Below, one piece after another: positions 26,900-36,200 of a stretch of DNA of 42,856 bases. Under the pieces are notes generated by a model. The model saw only the letters and a program-made list of their open reading frames with translations. It had not been told where the DNA came from and did not search any database. The DNA comes from Ignavibacteriota bacterium (GTDB lineage Bacteria; Bacteroidota; Ignavibacteria; Tepidaquicellales; OLB5). The translations under genes and the position numbers were made by a program. The stretch covers positions 1-42,856 of the forward strand of contig RPQH01000033.1 in the NCBI GenBank assembly GCA_003820375.1, written 5' to 3'. Each line of letters begins with the position of its first letter. The stretch's first letter is position 1.

Positions 26900-28141
26900 A
26901 TGAAAAATTTCTTAATAATTCTGTTGATTGCACTCTTCACAGCGACTGCAGTTCATTCGCAAACCGGTTGGTTTCCCCAGGTTAGCGGCTCAACAAATTA
27001 TCTCTACTGTGTGTATTTTATAAGCGATAATTCCGGCTGGGCTGTCGGACAAAACGGTACTGTTTTGAAAACTACTAATGGCGGCACAAACTGGATTCTC
27101 AAAAATGCCGATGTTACCGGCTTTTTATACTGGATGTGTTTTATCAGTGAAAATACCGGTTGGATTGTCGGGCAAAATGGGGTAATCAGGAAAACTACAA
27201 ACGGTGGTGAAAATTGGAGCACGCAGGTAAGCGGTTTCTCATCAAATTATTTATACTCCGTATTTTTTACTGATGGCAATACAGGTTATATCTGTGGAAG
27301 CGGCGGACTGATAATTAAAACTACTAACAGCGGTGTTAACTGGGAACAAAGAACAAGCGGTACCACAAATACATTGAGCTCTATTTATTTTCCACCTTCC
27401 GCTACGTCAATGTATGGTTTTATTTCGGGCGGCTCAGGAACTGAAGGTACATTTCTGAAAACCGGAAATGCAGGTATAAGCTGGGTACTTCAAACTGTCG
27501 GCACTAACTGGCTTTTCGGTTTGCAGTTTCTGGATAATATGACCGGGTGGGCTGTGGGACTTAACGGGACAATTCAATATACAACATCAGGAGGTGCAAA
27601 CTGGATAACACAAACAAGCGGTACAGCAAACAGGCTGCTTTCGGTTTCATTTGTTAATTATTATACCGGATGGGCTTGCGGCTTCAGTGGTACTATAATC
27701 AATACAACAAATGCAGGTGCTAACTGGACCGTGCAATCTTCGGGTAATACCAATAACCTGTGGGGAATTTATTTCATAAATACTATGAGCGGATGGGCTG
27801 CCGGCTGGAATGGAACAATCCTTCACACAACAAATGGCGGTTACACTTCAGTACAAAAGATAAGCGGTATAGTTCCTGAAGAATATATTCTTTATCAGAA
27901 TTATCCAAACCCATTCAATCCAAATACAATTATCAATTTTCAATTACCAATTAGCAATTATGTGAAGCTTGTGATATTTGATGTGATGGGAAGAGAAATA
28001 ACTACTCTTGTAAATGAACATCTAAAACCCGGCACATATAATATTGAATGGGATGCTTCAAATTTTACAAGTGGAATATATTTCTATAAATTGGAAACAG
28101 AATATTTTACTCAAACAAAAAAAATGATATTTATAAAGTAG
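26900..28141 (+). CDS. Secreted Ycf48-like beta-propeller protein with T9SS sorting domain
   Basis: A 413-aa protein with a signal peptide (about 1-20, ending VHSQ). Seven regular repeats of about 42-45 residues each carry GWxVGxNGTxxxTTNGGxxW, forming a seven-bladed Ycf48-like propeller (repeat signatures KTTNGGTNW, KTTNGGENW, KTTNSGVNW, KTGNAGISW, YTTSGGANW, NTTNAGANW, HTTNGG). QNYPNPFNPN opens the T9SS sorting domain near residue 333, ending TKKMIFIK. It is closely related to the 133-1572 product, most strongly in the sorting domain. A terminator-like hairpin wraps the stop codon. Surface or secreted; ligand unknown. Confidence 0.9.
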   Translation: MKNFLIILLIALFTATAVHSQTGWFPQVSGSTNYLYCVYFISDNSGWAVGQNGTVLKTTNGGTNWILKNADVTGFLYWMCFISENTGWIVGQNGVIRKTTNGGENWSTQVSGFSSNYLYSVFFTDGNTGYICGSGGLIIKTTNSGVNWEQRTSGTTNTLSSIYFPPSATSMYGFISGGSGTEGTFLKTGNAGISWVLQTVGTNWLFGLQFLDNMTGWAVGLNGTIQYTTSGGANWITQTSGTANRLLSVSFVNYYTGWACGFSGTIINTTNAGANWTVQSSGNTNNLWGIYFINTMSGWAAGWNGTILHTTNGGYTSVQKISGIVPEEYILYQNYPNPFNPNTIINFQLPISNYVKLVIFDVMGREITTLVNEHLKPGTYNIEWDASNFTSGIYFYKLETEYFTQTKKMIFIK

Positions 28142-28159
28142 TTCATCGAACTGCTTTTG
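28135..28159 (+). terminator. Terminator-like hairpin overlapping the stop codon
   Basis: aaagtagttc (28135-28144) pairs with gaactgcttt (28148-28157) across a 3-base loop and is followed by tt. The TAG of the 26900-28141 gene (28139-28141) lies within the left arm. The tail is short, so termination efficiency is uncertain. Confidence 0.55.
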
Positions 28160-28264
28160 AAATCTAACTCTGCGGGATTGATAAAATGAGCAGGAATGAT
28201 TTAATTTCTGCGATTTCTAACCTATTCCTAACATAGTTACAATACAGTCCCAATATTTACTTCC

Positions 28265-28272
28265 TATCTTTG
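28265..28272 (+). promoter_or_regulatory. Bacteroidota-type -7 element (TATCTTTG)
   Basis: TATCTTTG matches TAnnTTTG and lies 24 bases before the ATG of the 61-aa gene, with gaaaggag between it and the start. The -33 partner is not clear. Confidence 0.5.
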
Positions 28273-28296
28273 TATTAATTAGAAAGGAGAAATATT

Positions 28297-28482
28297 ATGA
28301 AACTTACACTTGAATTGGCAACAATAGGATTTGTCAGCCATCCGGATGAAGCAGATTATAATTATCAGGAAATAGTGAGTGATGAAACTTTGAGGATTGA
28401 AAAATTATACGATATTAACGATGAGATATTCCAAAATGATAACGAAGTTTCACCGGAGTATCCGAAAGATTTATTTAGTTAA
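28297..28482 (+). CDS. Small acidic hypothetical protein
   Basis: A 61-aa acidic protein (MKLTLELATIGFV start, PEYPKDLFS end) without signal peptide or membrane segment. A purine-rich ribosome-binding site gaaaggag lies nine bases before the ATG and a TAnnTTTG promoter element is just upstream, which argues for a real gene despite its size. It converges on the MerR regulator gene with only three bases between the two stop codons. No family recognised. Confidence 0.65.
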   Translation: MKLTLELATIGFVSHPDEADYNYQEIVSDETLRIEKLYDINDEIFQNDNEVSPEYPKDLFS

Positions 28483-28485
28483 TTA

Positions 28486-28917
28486 TTAGGTTAACAGCTC
28501 AAGGAATTTTTCCTTAATAACCTGGCAATTAGCAAACTGCATATAGACTTCACATGTTCTGCATTCTTTATCAGAGCAAAAATTCGATTCATGCTTAAGC
28601 ATCCAGCAGGGTTTTGTATGCTCATTATAAGCTTCACAATCAAACCGTTTTTCGCCGCAATTTTTTATTTTGTAACAGGGTATTAATGAAAATATGGTTT
28701 TAATACCTGCAATGCTTATCTTGTTTTCATTGATTGCTCTCCTGATGCACTCAAGACGGTCAATATCAGATTTCGAATACAACCGCTGCTTTGAATCTTT
28801 CTTGAAGGGTATTATCAATCCTTCTTTTTCATACATTCTTAAAGTGTGAACAGACACCTTCAGTATCTTAGCAGCCATACTAATTGAAAATACGGGGTCA
28901 TTATAATCTAATTCCAT
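28486..28917 (-). CDS. MerR-family transcriptional regulator with cysteine-rich (two-CW-like) tail
   Basis: A 143-aa protein. The N-terminal MerR winged helix is SISMAAKILKVSVHTLRMYE (residues 11-30), with a wing at about 31-50 (KEGLI through LYSKSDI). The coiled dimer helix ends near residue 78. The tail holds C81, C87, C94, C104, C114, C119, C122 and C131 with CYKIKNC, DCEAY, PCW and CRTCEVY. This arrangement resembles the two-CW domain found in redox proteins, fused here to a MerR reader. A metal or iron-sulfur effector is likely but not proved. A promoter element lies at 28974-28981. The PAS gene 148 bases upstream on the same strand may be functionally linked. Confidence 0.85.
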   Translation of the reverse strand: MELDYNDPVFSISMAAKILKVSVHTLRMYEKEGLIIPFKKDSKQRLYSKSDIDRLECIRRAINENKISIAGIKTIFSLIPCYKIKNCGEKRFDCEAYNEHTKPCWMLKHESNFCSDKECRTCEVYMQFANCQVIKEKFLELLT

Positions 28918-28973
28918 TGATACCTATATTTCTAATTCTATAATTATTGATAGCTATAAATATTAACTATGTA

Positions 28974-28981
28974 CAAAAATA
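28974..28981 (-). promoter_or_regulatory. Bacteroidota-type -7 element for the MerR gene (TATTTTTG)
   Basis: Reading minus, TATTTTTG lies 56 bases before the ATG at 28917. Just upstream (28996-29015) is an imperfect palindrome, aaaccatga...tcatgttt, which could be a MerR operator; this is inference. Confidence 0.45.
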
Positions 28982-29065
28982 GCATGGCAGAAATGGTAAA
29001 ACCATGATTTTGGTCATGTTTTGCAAACCGTTAATGGTTTTAATGAATTAAATGGAGCTGGTTTT

Positions 29066-29401
29066 TCACCCTCTCACAAAATGCGGCATGTTTTCCGGTA
29101 TCTCTATTGCTATTTCAACAAAACCCTTAAACTTGCCCTCTTCGTACCAGGGTGATTGATATATCAATTTTTTCTGTTCTGCTTTTTCGATTGTGTAGCA
29201 ATTTACTTTCTCTTCCTTCATCATTTTTTTAAGCTTCACGCAGGAAGGTTCCGAATGGCAGTCATACAAATTCTTACCAATAAGTTCCATGCCTCCGTCG
29301 CTTTCAAATACTTTTGCAGATTTGTCATTCATTTCTAAAACAATACCTGTTGTATCACAAACTGTGATTGCAGTGCTGAATTCTTTGGTCCAGTTATTCA
29401 T
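29066..29401 (-). CDS. Single-domain PAS sensor protein
   Basis: A 111-aa protein that is essentially one PAS domain: FSTAITVCDTTGIVLEMNDKSAKVF (residues 8-32), GKNLYDCHSEPSCVKLKKMM (42-61) and a C-terminal strand pair (QSPWYEEGKFKGFVEIAIEI). The xxDCHxxxS segment is shared with PAS domains of the DUF438/PAS_10 type. C48, H49, C54 and C68 could bind a metal or haem, but this is untested. There is no output domain, so it must act by protein interaction. Its stop lies 148 bases before the MerR start and its ATG three bases after the GT2 stop, so it probably closes the Nudix-methyltransferase-GT2 operon. Confidence 0.8.
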   Translation of the reverse strand: MNNWTKEFSTAITVCDTTGIVLEMNDKSAKVFESDGGMELIGKNLYDCHSEPSCVKLKKMMKEEKVNCYTIEKAEQKKLIYQSPWYEEGKFKGFVEIAIEIPENMPHFVRG

Positions 29402-29404
29402 GGT

Positions 29405-30559
29405 TTATACTTTGTTTGATTTAAGTTCCTTTAACGGGTAAAATGTATCTCTCCACATTATCCCGCCGTTTTTTAATGTCATAAAAGCTGATCTCTCAAT
29501 TATATAAATAAAAATTAATGTAGCTATAGGAAAGCCAAGGCAATATAGGGGATTTAGATTCTGGTCTTTTGCTGAAAACGAATATATTATAAATAAAATT
29601 ATAACTATTCCAAGAAATAACACTTGTGTCATACCTGTTGTGATAAATACAGCGATAAACGGAAACACAAAGAATAACAGCAGCGAAACAGCTGACCAAA
29701 AAGTCGAAAGAATATTATATTCAATTCCTGAAAATCCGTTCTTCTCCATTCCCTGTACTAATTCTTCCACTGAATTATACCAGTTCACTCTTAACATATC
29801 CTTACCGAACAGTAATTCCTGTTTGAATCCGCTTAACTTAATTATTTTGCCAAGCTTAATATCATCATCAGGACGCATGGCAATTCTATTATGTGTTCCT
29901 GCTTTTTCATATGCATCCTTTTTAACAAGATTAAACGCACCGATTCCAATGAACCGTTTTGATTTTGAGTCTTTCGCTTTCCATGGTCTTGCAAATATAG
30001 AAAAGAAAACTATAAAAGCTCCTGTGAACATATTCATTATTATATTAGGCATAATAATATCAGCAGTTAATGCAAGATGGTCAATATTATTTTTTATCAA
30101 ATAACTTACCGCTCTTGATAAGGAATCTTTTTTATAAACTATATCCGCATCAGTAAACAGGAGCAATTCACCTTTAGCCCGGTTTGCACCAAAATACAAA
30201 GCATAATTTTTACCCAGCCATCCGGAAGGCAGTTCATTTATATAAAAAATTTTCAAAGCAGGATATTCTGCAGATAATTCTTCCAGTATTTTACCCGTGT
30301 TATCGGTTGACCTGTCATTTATTACAATTATTTCATAGTTGGGATAATCAAGATGAAGAACCGATTGCAGAGCTTCCTTTATATGACGTTCTTCGTTCCG
30401 GCATGGGATTATTATAGATACTTTCGGCGGTTTATCAGGTAAATCCGGTTTAATATTTTTTAACCGTTTTATTGTACTGTTTCCATATAAAATATCTACG
30501 GCAAGAAGCACAGCAAATACAAATGAAAAAAGAGAAAAATAATATAACACTTCACTCAT
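29405..30559 (-). CDS. Membrane glycosyltransferase, family GT2
   Basis: A 384-aa protein: an N-terminal membrane segment (about 5-25), then a GT-A fold with SIIIPCRNEE (48-57) and D82 in NDRSTDNT. The DxD metal site is FTDADIVY (D137, D139), RPDDD lies at 229-233, and RVNW (257-260) stands in the acceptor loop. Three C-terminal membrane segments (about 285-307, 313-328, 339-357) follow. This layout is that of CrtQ/HpnB-like GT2 enzymes that glycosylate lipids such as carotenoids or hopanoids; the acceptor cannot be deduced. Its start overlaps the methyltransferase stop by four bases (ATGA), which indicates translational coupling. Confidence 0.85.
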   Translation of the reverse strand: MSEVLYYFSLFSFVFAVLLAVDILYGNSTIKRLKNIKPDLPDKPPKVSIIIPCRNEERHIKEALQSVLHLDYPNYEIIVINDRSTDNTGKILEELSAEYPALKIFYINELPSGWLGKNYALYFGANRAKGELLLFTDADIVYKKDSLSRAVSYLIKNNIDHLALTADIIMPNIIMNMFTGAFIVFFSIFARPWKAKDSKSKRFIGIGAFNLVKKDAYEKAGTHNRIAMRPDDDIKLGKIIKLSGFKQELLFGKDMLRVNWYNSVEELVQGMEKNGFSGIEYNILSTFWSAVSLLLFFVFPFIAVFITTGMTQVLFLGIVIILFIIYSFSAKDQNLNPLYCLGFPIATLIFIYIIERSAFMTLKNGGIMWRDTFYPLKELKSNKV

Positions 30560-31293
30560 TCTTTTTCATAAGTTAAAATGCTGTAGCTAGAAATCCATTT
30601 CTCATTATTTTCTGCTGCTTTCTTTACGCGTTCAATGCCTCTTTTAAAATCTTCTTCCTTGATAAGGCGTGTTGCTGACGAACACCTTGCTACTAGCTTT
30701 GGCAGAAATGATGACAGCTCAATTTCTCTTTCTGAAATAATATGGGATATTAATTTAAAATCGTTTTTCCCGGCATGTTCATTCAGTTCTTCAATCTTTG
30801 GGTATCGGTCCAGTTCTATTTGCAGTGTTTCAGGAAAAAACTTTGTTAAGCTCCGGCGTCTCATATTTTCTTCCGAATCTGTTACTATGACCAGCTTACC
30901 TTTTGGAGAAAGTATGCGGTTTGATTCGGAGAAGAAATTATTCAATGCAACAATGTGATGTATAACATCAACACAGAATGAGAAGTTAATATATTCTGAG
31001 CGGTATGGAAATGTTTCTTCACAATTTCCAACCTCAAATGTTACCATTGAATTTCTTTTTTTTGCTTCTTCGAGCATCTTTTTTGAAACATCGAATCCAT
31101 AATATTTATTCTTTGGCAATATACCTGAGAGTGCAATTATATAATTCCCGGTACCACATCCTATTTCCGCAATGTTTGAACCCTTTGGTAAAATATCAAT
31201 TGTTTTCACTAAAGGCTTAACTATCCACTCTACTGCAAACCTGCTGTATGCATAGGTTGACGCATAGTCGTTATAATCCATTGGCTTACCCAT
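30556..31293 (-). CDS. Class I SAM-dependent methyltransferase
   Basis: A 245-aa Methyltransf_11/UbiE-like enzyme. Motif I is IAEIGCGTGNY (41-51). The acidic residue of motif II is D68 in YYGFDVS, and NFSFCVDVIHHI (about 103-114) is motif IV with the post-motif LSPKGKLVIVTD near 128-139. The substrate is not evident; the coupled GT2 suggests a lipid or glycolipid product. It overlaps the Nudix gene by eight bases upstream and GT2 by four downstream, making a three-gene translationally coupled operon. Cytoplasmic. Confidence 0.88.
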   Translation of the reverse strand: MGKPMDYNDYASTYAYSRFAVEWIVKPLVKTIDILPKGSNIAEIGCGTGNYIIALSGILPKNKYYGFDVSKKMLEEAKKRNSMVTFEVGNCEETFPYRSEYINFSFCVDVIHHIVALNNFFSESNRILSPKGKLVIVTDSEENMRRRSLTKFFPETLQIELDRYPKIEELNEHAGKNDFKLISHIISEREIELSSFLPKLVARCSSATRLIKEEDFKRGIERVKKAAENNEKWISSYSILTYEKE

Positions 31294-31759
31294 GTATGCT
31301 CCCTATTTTATTTTTACTCAATTTGCAGTTTAATTCCCACAAAGCATTTTTATTGCTTTGCCAGTTCAAAAGTTCGTAGGCATCATTGTAGCAGGTCCAT
31401 TTGTATTCAGTATGTTCAGCAGATATCTTAATATCTTTATTAAGCATTTCAAGAGCAAAGCAGTATTGAGGAAGTAAATAAACATCTTCTCCCCATATAA
31501 ATCCTTGTTCACCTGTAACACCCGTTACAGGTATTGTTGAAAAAGATTCTAATTCATATAAATTATCTGAAGGTAAGATACCTGCTTCTTCGAATGTTTC
31601 CCTCATTGCAGTTTCAATGGGTGTTTCATCATCTTCCGCACCTCCTGCAATGAATTGCCAGTAATGCTCATCTGCACGTTTGAAGATTGCAAACTCAATT
31701 TCATTCCGCTCATTCCGGTAATATGGAAGTACTAATATCTGTATTGGTGCTCTTGCCAT
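31286..31759 (-). CDS. Nudix hydrolase, NudB-like
   Basis: A 157-aa protein with the Nudix box GGAEDDE-x7-RETFEEAGI (residues 39-61; G39, R53, E54, E57, E58). The N-terminal FAIFKRADEHYWQF and the C-terminal AEHTEYKWTCYNDA resemble dihydroneopterin-triphosphate pyrophosphatase (NudB). That function is likely but not certain: Nudix substrates are hard to infer. First gene of the operon with the methyltransferase and GT2. A TAnnTTTG element ends only four bases before the ATG, so the mRNA may be leaderless. Confidence 0.85.
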   Translation of the reverse strand: MARAPIQILVLPYYRNERNEIEFAIFKRADEHYWQFIAGGAEDDETPIETAMRETFEEAGILPSDNLYELESFSTIPVTGVTGEQGFIWGEDVYLLPQYCFALEMLNKDIKISAEHTEYKWTCYNDAYELLNWQSNKNALWELNCKLSKNKIGSIHG

Positions 31760-31763
31760 TTAC

Positions 31764-31771
31764 AAAAATAC
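31764..31771 (-). promoter_or_regulatory. TATTTTTG element almost touching the Nudix start codon
   Basis: On the minus strand TATTTTTG ends four bases before the ATG at 31759. A transcription start a few bases downstream of a -7 element would fall on or next to the start codon, implying a leaderless message. The AT-rich context makes a chance match possible. Confidence 0.35.
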
Positions 31772-32000
31772 AGATTTATTGCAATATATTTCAGAACTAT
31801 ATTGTTTATAAGTTAGCGCAAATTGAAGATTTGGTATTTAAATCTTCTGATTTTTTTGTAAAAAATTGTAACTTATTATTTGTTTATTTGATATTTGGAA
31901 CTAATAGCAAATTAAGTTCATTCAAATTTCTGAATCTGCTTCATAAAAATCTTTATAAATACTTAAAAAATGAGTATTTTAGTTGATAAATTAAAATAAA

Positions 32001-33077
32001 GTGAAAAAATATATTAAATTAATTTCAATTTCGGTTATTATTCTCATAATTGCAGGGTTTATTATAATACCAAAAATTTTATCTACTAAAGAAAAATCGC
32101 AAAGAAACCAATCTCCCGGAAGTAATCAGCAAAACCAGGCACTATCAGTTGACGGATATGTTGTAAAAGAACAATCACTTGATAATGAAATAAAAACAAT
32201 AGGTACTATACGTGCTAATGAAGAAGTTGAGTTACGCAGTGAGGTTTCAAGAAAAGTTGTAGGCATATATTTTAAAGAAGGAACTTCTGTTTCAAGAGGT
32301 AAAGTTTTATTTAAGTTGGATGCATCGGATTTATCGGCGAGATTGAAAAAACAGGAAATTGATGAGCAGCTTGCAATTAACCAGCTTGAGAGAGAAAAAT
32401 ATTTAATTGATAAAGGGTTAACTCCGCAGGAAACATATGAAACGGTGGAAACAAACCTTGCCAGGATAAGAGCCGATATGGAAATAACAAGGGTTGATAT
32501 TACAAAAACAAGTATCAGGGCACCATTCTCAGGTGTAATAGGATTACGAAACGTTAGTATAGGAAGTTATGTTACACCCACTATAGTATTGGCAACGATA
32601 CAGGATGTGAGCAAAATAAAGATAGATTTTTCAATACCTGAGAAATATTCACCCATGTTTAAAGTCGGGCAAAGGGTCGTGTTTAATGTTGAAGGTGTAC
32701 CGGGTGATTTTGAAGCTGAGGTTTTTGCTTTTGAGCCAAAGGTTGAAAATAATACAAGGACTTTAGTGCTTAGAGCAATTGCATCAAATCCCGGAAAAAA
32801 ATTAATGCCGGGTAATTTTGCAAATGTAACACTGAAGCTTTCGACACAGAACAATGCAATATTGATTCCTTCACAGGCACTTGTACCAAAGCTGAAAGGG
32901 CAAAGTGTTTATGTGATTAAAGACGGTGTTGCAAAAACAGTTGATGTAGAAATTGGCGAAAGAACTGAAAACAATGTGCAGATTACAACAGGATTATATC
33001 CTGGCGATACTGTTATTACAACAAATATATTAAGATTAAGACCCGAAGCAAAAGTGAAAATGGTAAAAGCCGAATGA
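32001..33077 (+). CDS. RND efflux periplasmic adaptor subunit (membrane fusion protein)
   Basis: A 358-aa HlyD/AcrA-type protein starting at GTG (no closer ATG in frame). One N-terminal membrane segment (about 7-27) and no lipobox cysteine, so it is membrane-anchored rather than lipidated. A lipoyl half-motif, IRANEEVELRSEVSRKVVGI (about 69-88), is followed by a short helical hairpin (about 105-155), the second lipoyl half TSIRAPFSGVIGLRNVSIGS near 168-188, and a beta-barrel and membrane-proximal domain to the end. It bridges the RND pump to an outer-membrane channel. The pump gene follows 182 bases downstream. No TolC-type gene is in the window. Confidence 0.93.
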   Translation: MKKYIKLISISVIILIIAGFIIIPKILSTKEKSQRNQSPGSNQQNQALSVDGYVVKEQSLDNEIKTIGTIRANEEVELRSEVSRKVVGIYFKEGTSVSRGKVLFKLDASDLSARLKKQEIDEQLAINQLEREKYLIDKGLTPQETYETVETNLARIRADMEITRVDITKTSIRAPFSGVIGLRNVSIGSYVTPTIVLATIQDVSKIKIDFSIPEKYSPMFKVGQRVVFNVEGVPGDFEAEVFAFEPKVENNTRTLVLRAIASNPGKKLMPGNFANVTLKLSTQNNAILIPSQALVPKLKGQSVYVIKDGVAKTVDVEIGERTENNVQITTGLYPGDTVITTNILRLRPEAKVKMVKAE

Positions 33078-33259
33078 TGCGGATTGCGGATTTCGGATTG
33101 TCAATTTCGGATTTTACTTTTAGATATGGCAAATTACAATTTGAGAGTAAATATTTATCAATTGGTCATTAACCGGTCAATAAATTTCAAACTAACTGGC
33201 ATAATAATAAAAATTATTCAATAAATTCGCAATTGAAAATTCGAAATTCGAAATAAATA

Positions 33260-36200
33260 ATGAGTTTATCATCTACATCCATACGGCGCCCTATATTGGC
33301 AATTGTTTTTTCTCTGATTATAGTAATATTCGGAGTTGTCAGCTTTACTTTTCTTGAAGTAAGGGAATATCCAAGTGTTGACCCGCCTGTAGTTTCCGTT
33401 ACAACTACATATCCCGGTGCAAACTCAGATGTTATTGAATCACAAATCACAGAGCCCCTTGAACAATCACTTAATGGTATTGAAGGTATTGAAGAAATTA
33501 CATCAACCAGCAGGGAGCAGGCAAGTTCTATAAGAATTGAATTTGGTGCAGGTAAGGACCTTGAAGAAGCAACAAACGATGTAAGGGACAGGGTTTCACG
33601 TGCTCAAAGAAATTTACCGCGTGATGTTGATAATCCAATTGTTGAAAAATCAGATGCAGATAATACTCCCATTATTTCAGTATTCCTGCAAAGTGATTCA
33701 AAAAGTATTCTGGATGTGAGTGATTACGCCACTAATGTTATACAGGAACGTTTACAAACAATTCCGGGAGTAAGTGCAGTCAGGATTTTCGGTGAAAGAA
33801 AATATGCAATAAGAATGTGGATAGACCCTGTTAAATTATCTGCTTACAGGTTAACTCCGCTTGATGTACAAAATGCTTTGGAAAGAGAAAATGTTGAGCT
33901 TCCTTCAGGCAGAATTGAAGGTGATAACACAGAATTAACTATAAGAACGTTTGGAAGGTTAACAACTCCGGAAGAGTTTAATAATCTGATTATTAAACAG
34001 GAAAATAATAATGTCGTCAGATTTTCCGATATCGGTTTTGCTGAACTGGGTCCTGAAAATGAAAGGTCATCTGTAAAAAGAGGTGAATTGCCTGGTATAG
34101 GTATTTCCGTAACTGCACAACCCGGAGCTAATGCAATTGAAATATCAAATGAGTTTAAAAAACGTCTTGAAGATATTAAAAAAGATCTTCCGCCCGAATA
34201 CCGCCTTGAAGTTGGATTTGATTTTTCTGACTATGTACGTAATACAATAACTGAAGTTGAAGAAACAATTTTTATTGCTTTCGGGTTAGTTATTATAATT
34301 ATTTTCCTGTTTCTGCGTGACTGGCGTTCAACTATCATACCTGTTCTTGCAATACCGGTTTCTATTATTGCAGCATTTTTTATTATGTATATTTTCGGAT
34401 TTTCAATTAATGTACTTACACTTGTCGGCTTGATTCTTGCAATCGGGCTTGTTGTGGATGATGCTATTGTTGTGCTTGAAAATATATATTCTAAAATTGA
34501 ACAGGGGATGAACCCGTTTGAAGCTGCTTTCAAAGGTTCTAAAGAGATTTATTTTGCAGTAATTTCAACGACAATTACTCTTGCCGCTGTATTTCTTCCG
34601 ATAGTATTTCTGGAAGGTACAATTGGACGTTTGTTCAGGGAGTTTGGTGTGGTTATTGCCGGCTCTGTTCTTGTTTCTGCATTTGTTGCATTGACATTGA
34701 GCCCGATGCTTAGTGCTTACATGTTTAAAAAACAACACAAGCATAGCAGGTTTTATATTAAAACCGAACCTTTCTTTAAATGGCTGACAAACTGGTACAG
34801 GGAATCACTGGCATCATTTTTAAAAGTACGCTGGCTGGCATTTGTAATAATCGGCATATCTACAGTATTGATATATGTAATAGGTTCTACATTGCAATCT
34901 GAGATGGCACCGCTTGAAGACCGCTCTAACTTGCGTGTACAGGCAACAGCTCCCGAGGGTGCTTCATTTGAATTTATGGAAAGAAGCATGGATAATTTAA
35001 CAACATTAATTTTGGATTCAGTACCCGAAGCATCCGTACCTATGACAATAATAGCACCAAGCTTTAGTGCACCGGGTGCTGTGAATAGCGGGTTTATTAA
35101 TTTGTACCTTGTTCCTCCCGGAGAACGCGACAGGTCACAGCAGCAGATATACCAGATGATTACACGCGAAATAAACAAGATAAGAGATGTAAGGAGTTTC
35201 CCGTCACAGCCGCCGACAATCGGAAGCAGGTTTGGAGGGCAGCCGGTTTCGTTTGTTTTGCAGGCACCTAATTTTGATAAGCTTGTAGAAGTACTTCCAA
35301 AATTTCTTGAGGAAGCAAGGAAAGAGCCGCAGCTTCAATTTACCGACGCAAATTTAAAAGTTAACAAACCTGAAATTAACCTGCGTATTGACAGGGAAAG
35401 AGCCGCAGACCTTGGTGTAACTGTAAATGATATTGCAAGAACTTTGCAAATAGCTTTTGGAAGCTCAAGATTTGGTTATTATATTAAAGACGGAAAACAA
35501 TACCAGGTCATTGGTCAGGTGCAGAGAGAAAACCGTGATGACCCGTATGACCTTAAACATATTTATGTGAGAAATAATGCAGGACAGCTTATCCAGCTTG
35601 ATAATCTTGTCCATCTTAATGAACAGGCAACACCGACATCCAGGTTCAGATATAACAGGTATGTTTCAGCAACAATTACTTCCGGCTTGACTGAAGGGGC
35701 GACAATTGGCGATGGAATAGCTGCAATGGAAAGGGTAGCAAGCAGGGTTTTAACTCCTGATTTCAGTACAGCACTTTCGGGGCAGTCACGTGAATTTGCC
35801 GAAAGTTCATCAAGCTTATTGTTTGTTTTTATATTTGCTATGGTTATCATTTTCCTTGTACTTGCGGCACAGTTCGAAAGCTTTGTTGATCCGTTCATTA
35901 TTATGTTAACGGTACCGCTTGCTATGACAGGTGCATTGTTGTCGCTGTGGCTGTTTGATAAGACATTAAACATTTTCAGCCAGATTGGTATTATTATGCT
36001 TGTCGGTCTTGTAACTAAAAATGCTATTCTTATTGTTGAATTTGCTAACCAGAAGAAAGAGCAGGGTTTGAAAAAATTGGATGCTGTGCTTGAAGCTTCT
36101 GTTCAAAGATTCAGACCGATATTAATGACAAGCCTGGCTACAATACTTGGTGCATTGCCGATTGCTGTAGGTATCGGTGCTGAAAGCAGAACATCACTTG

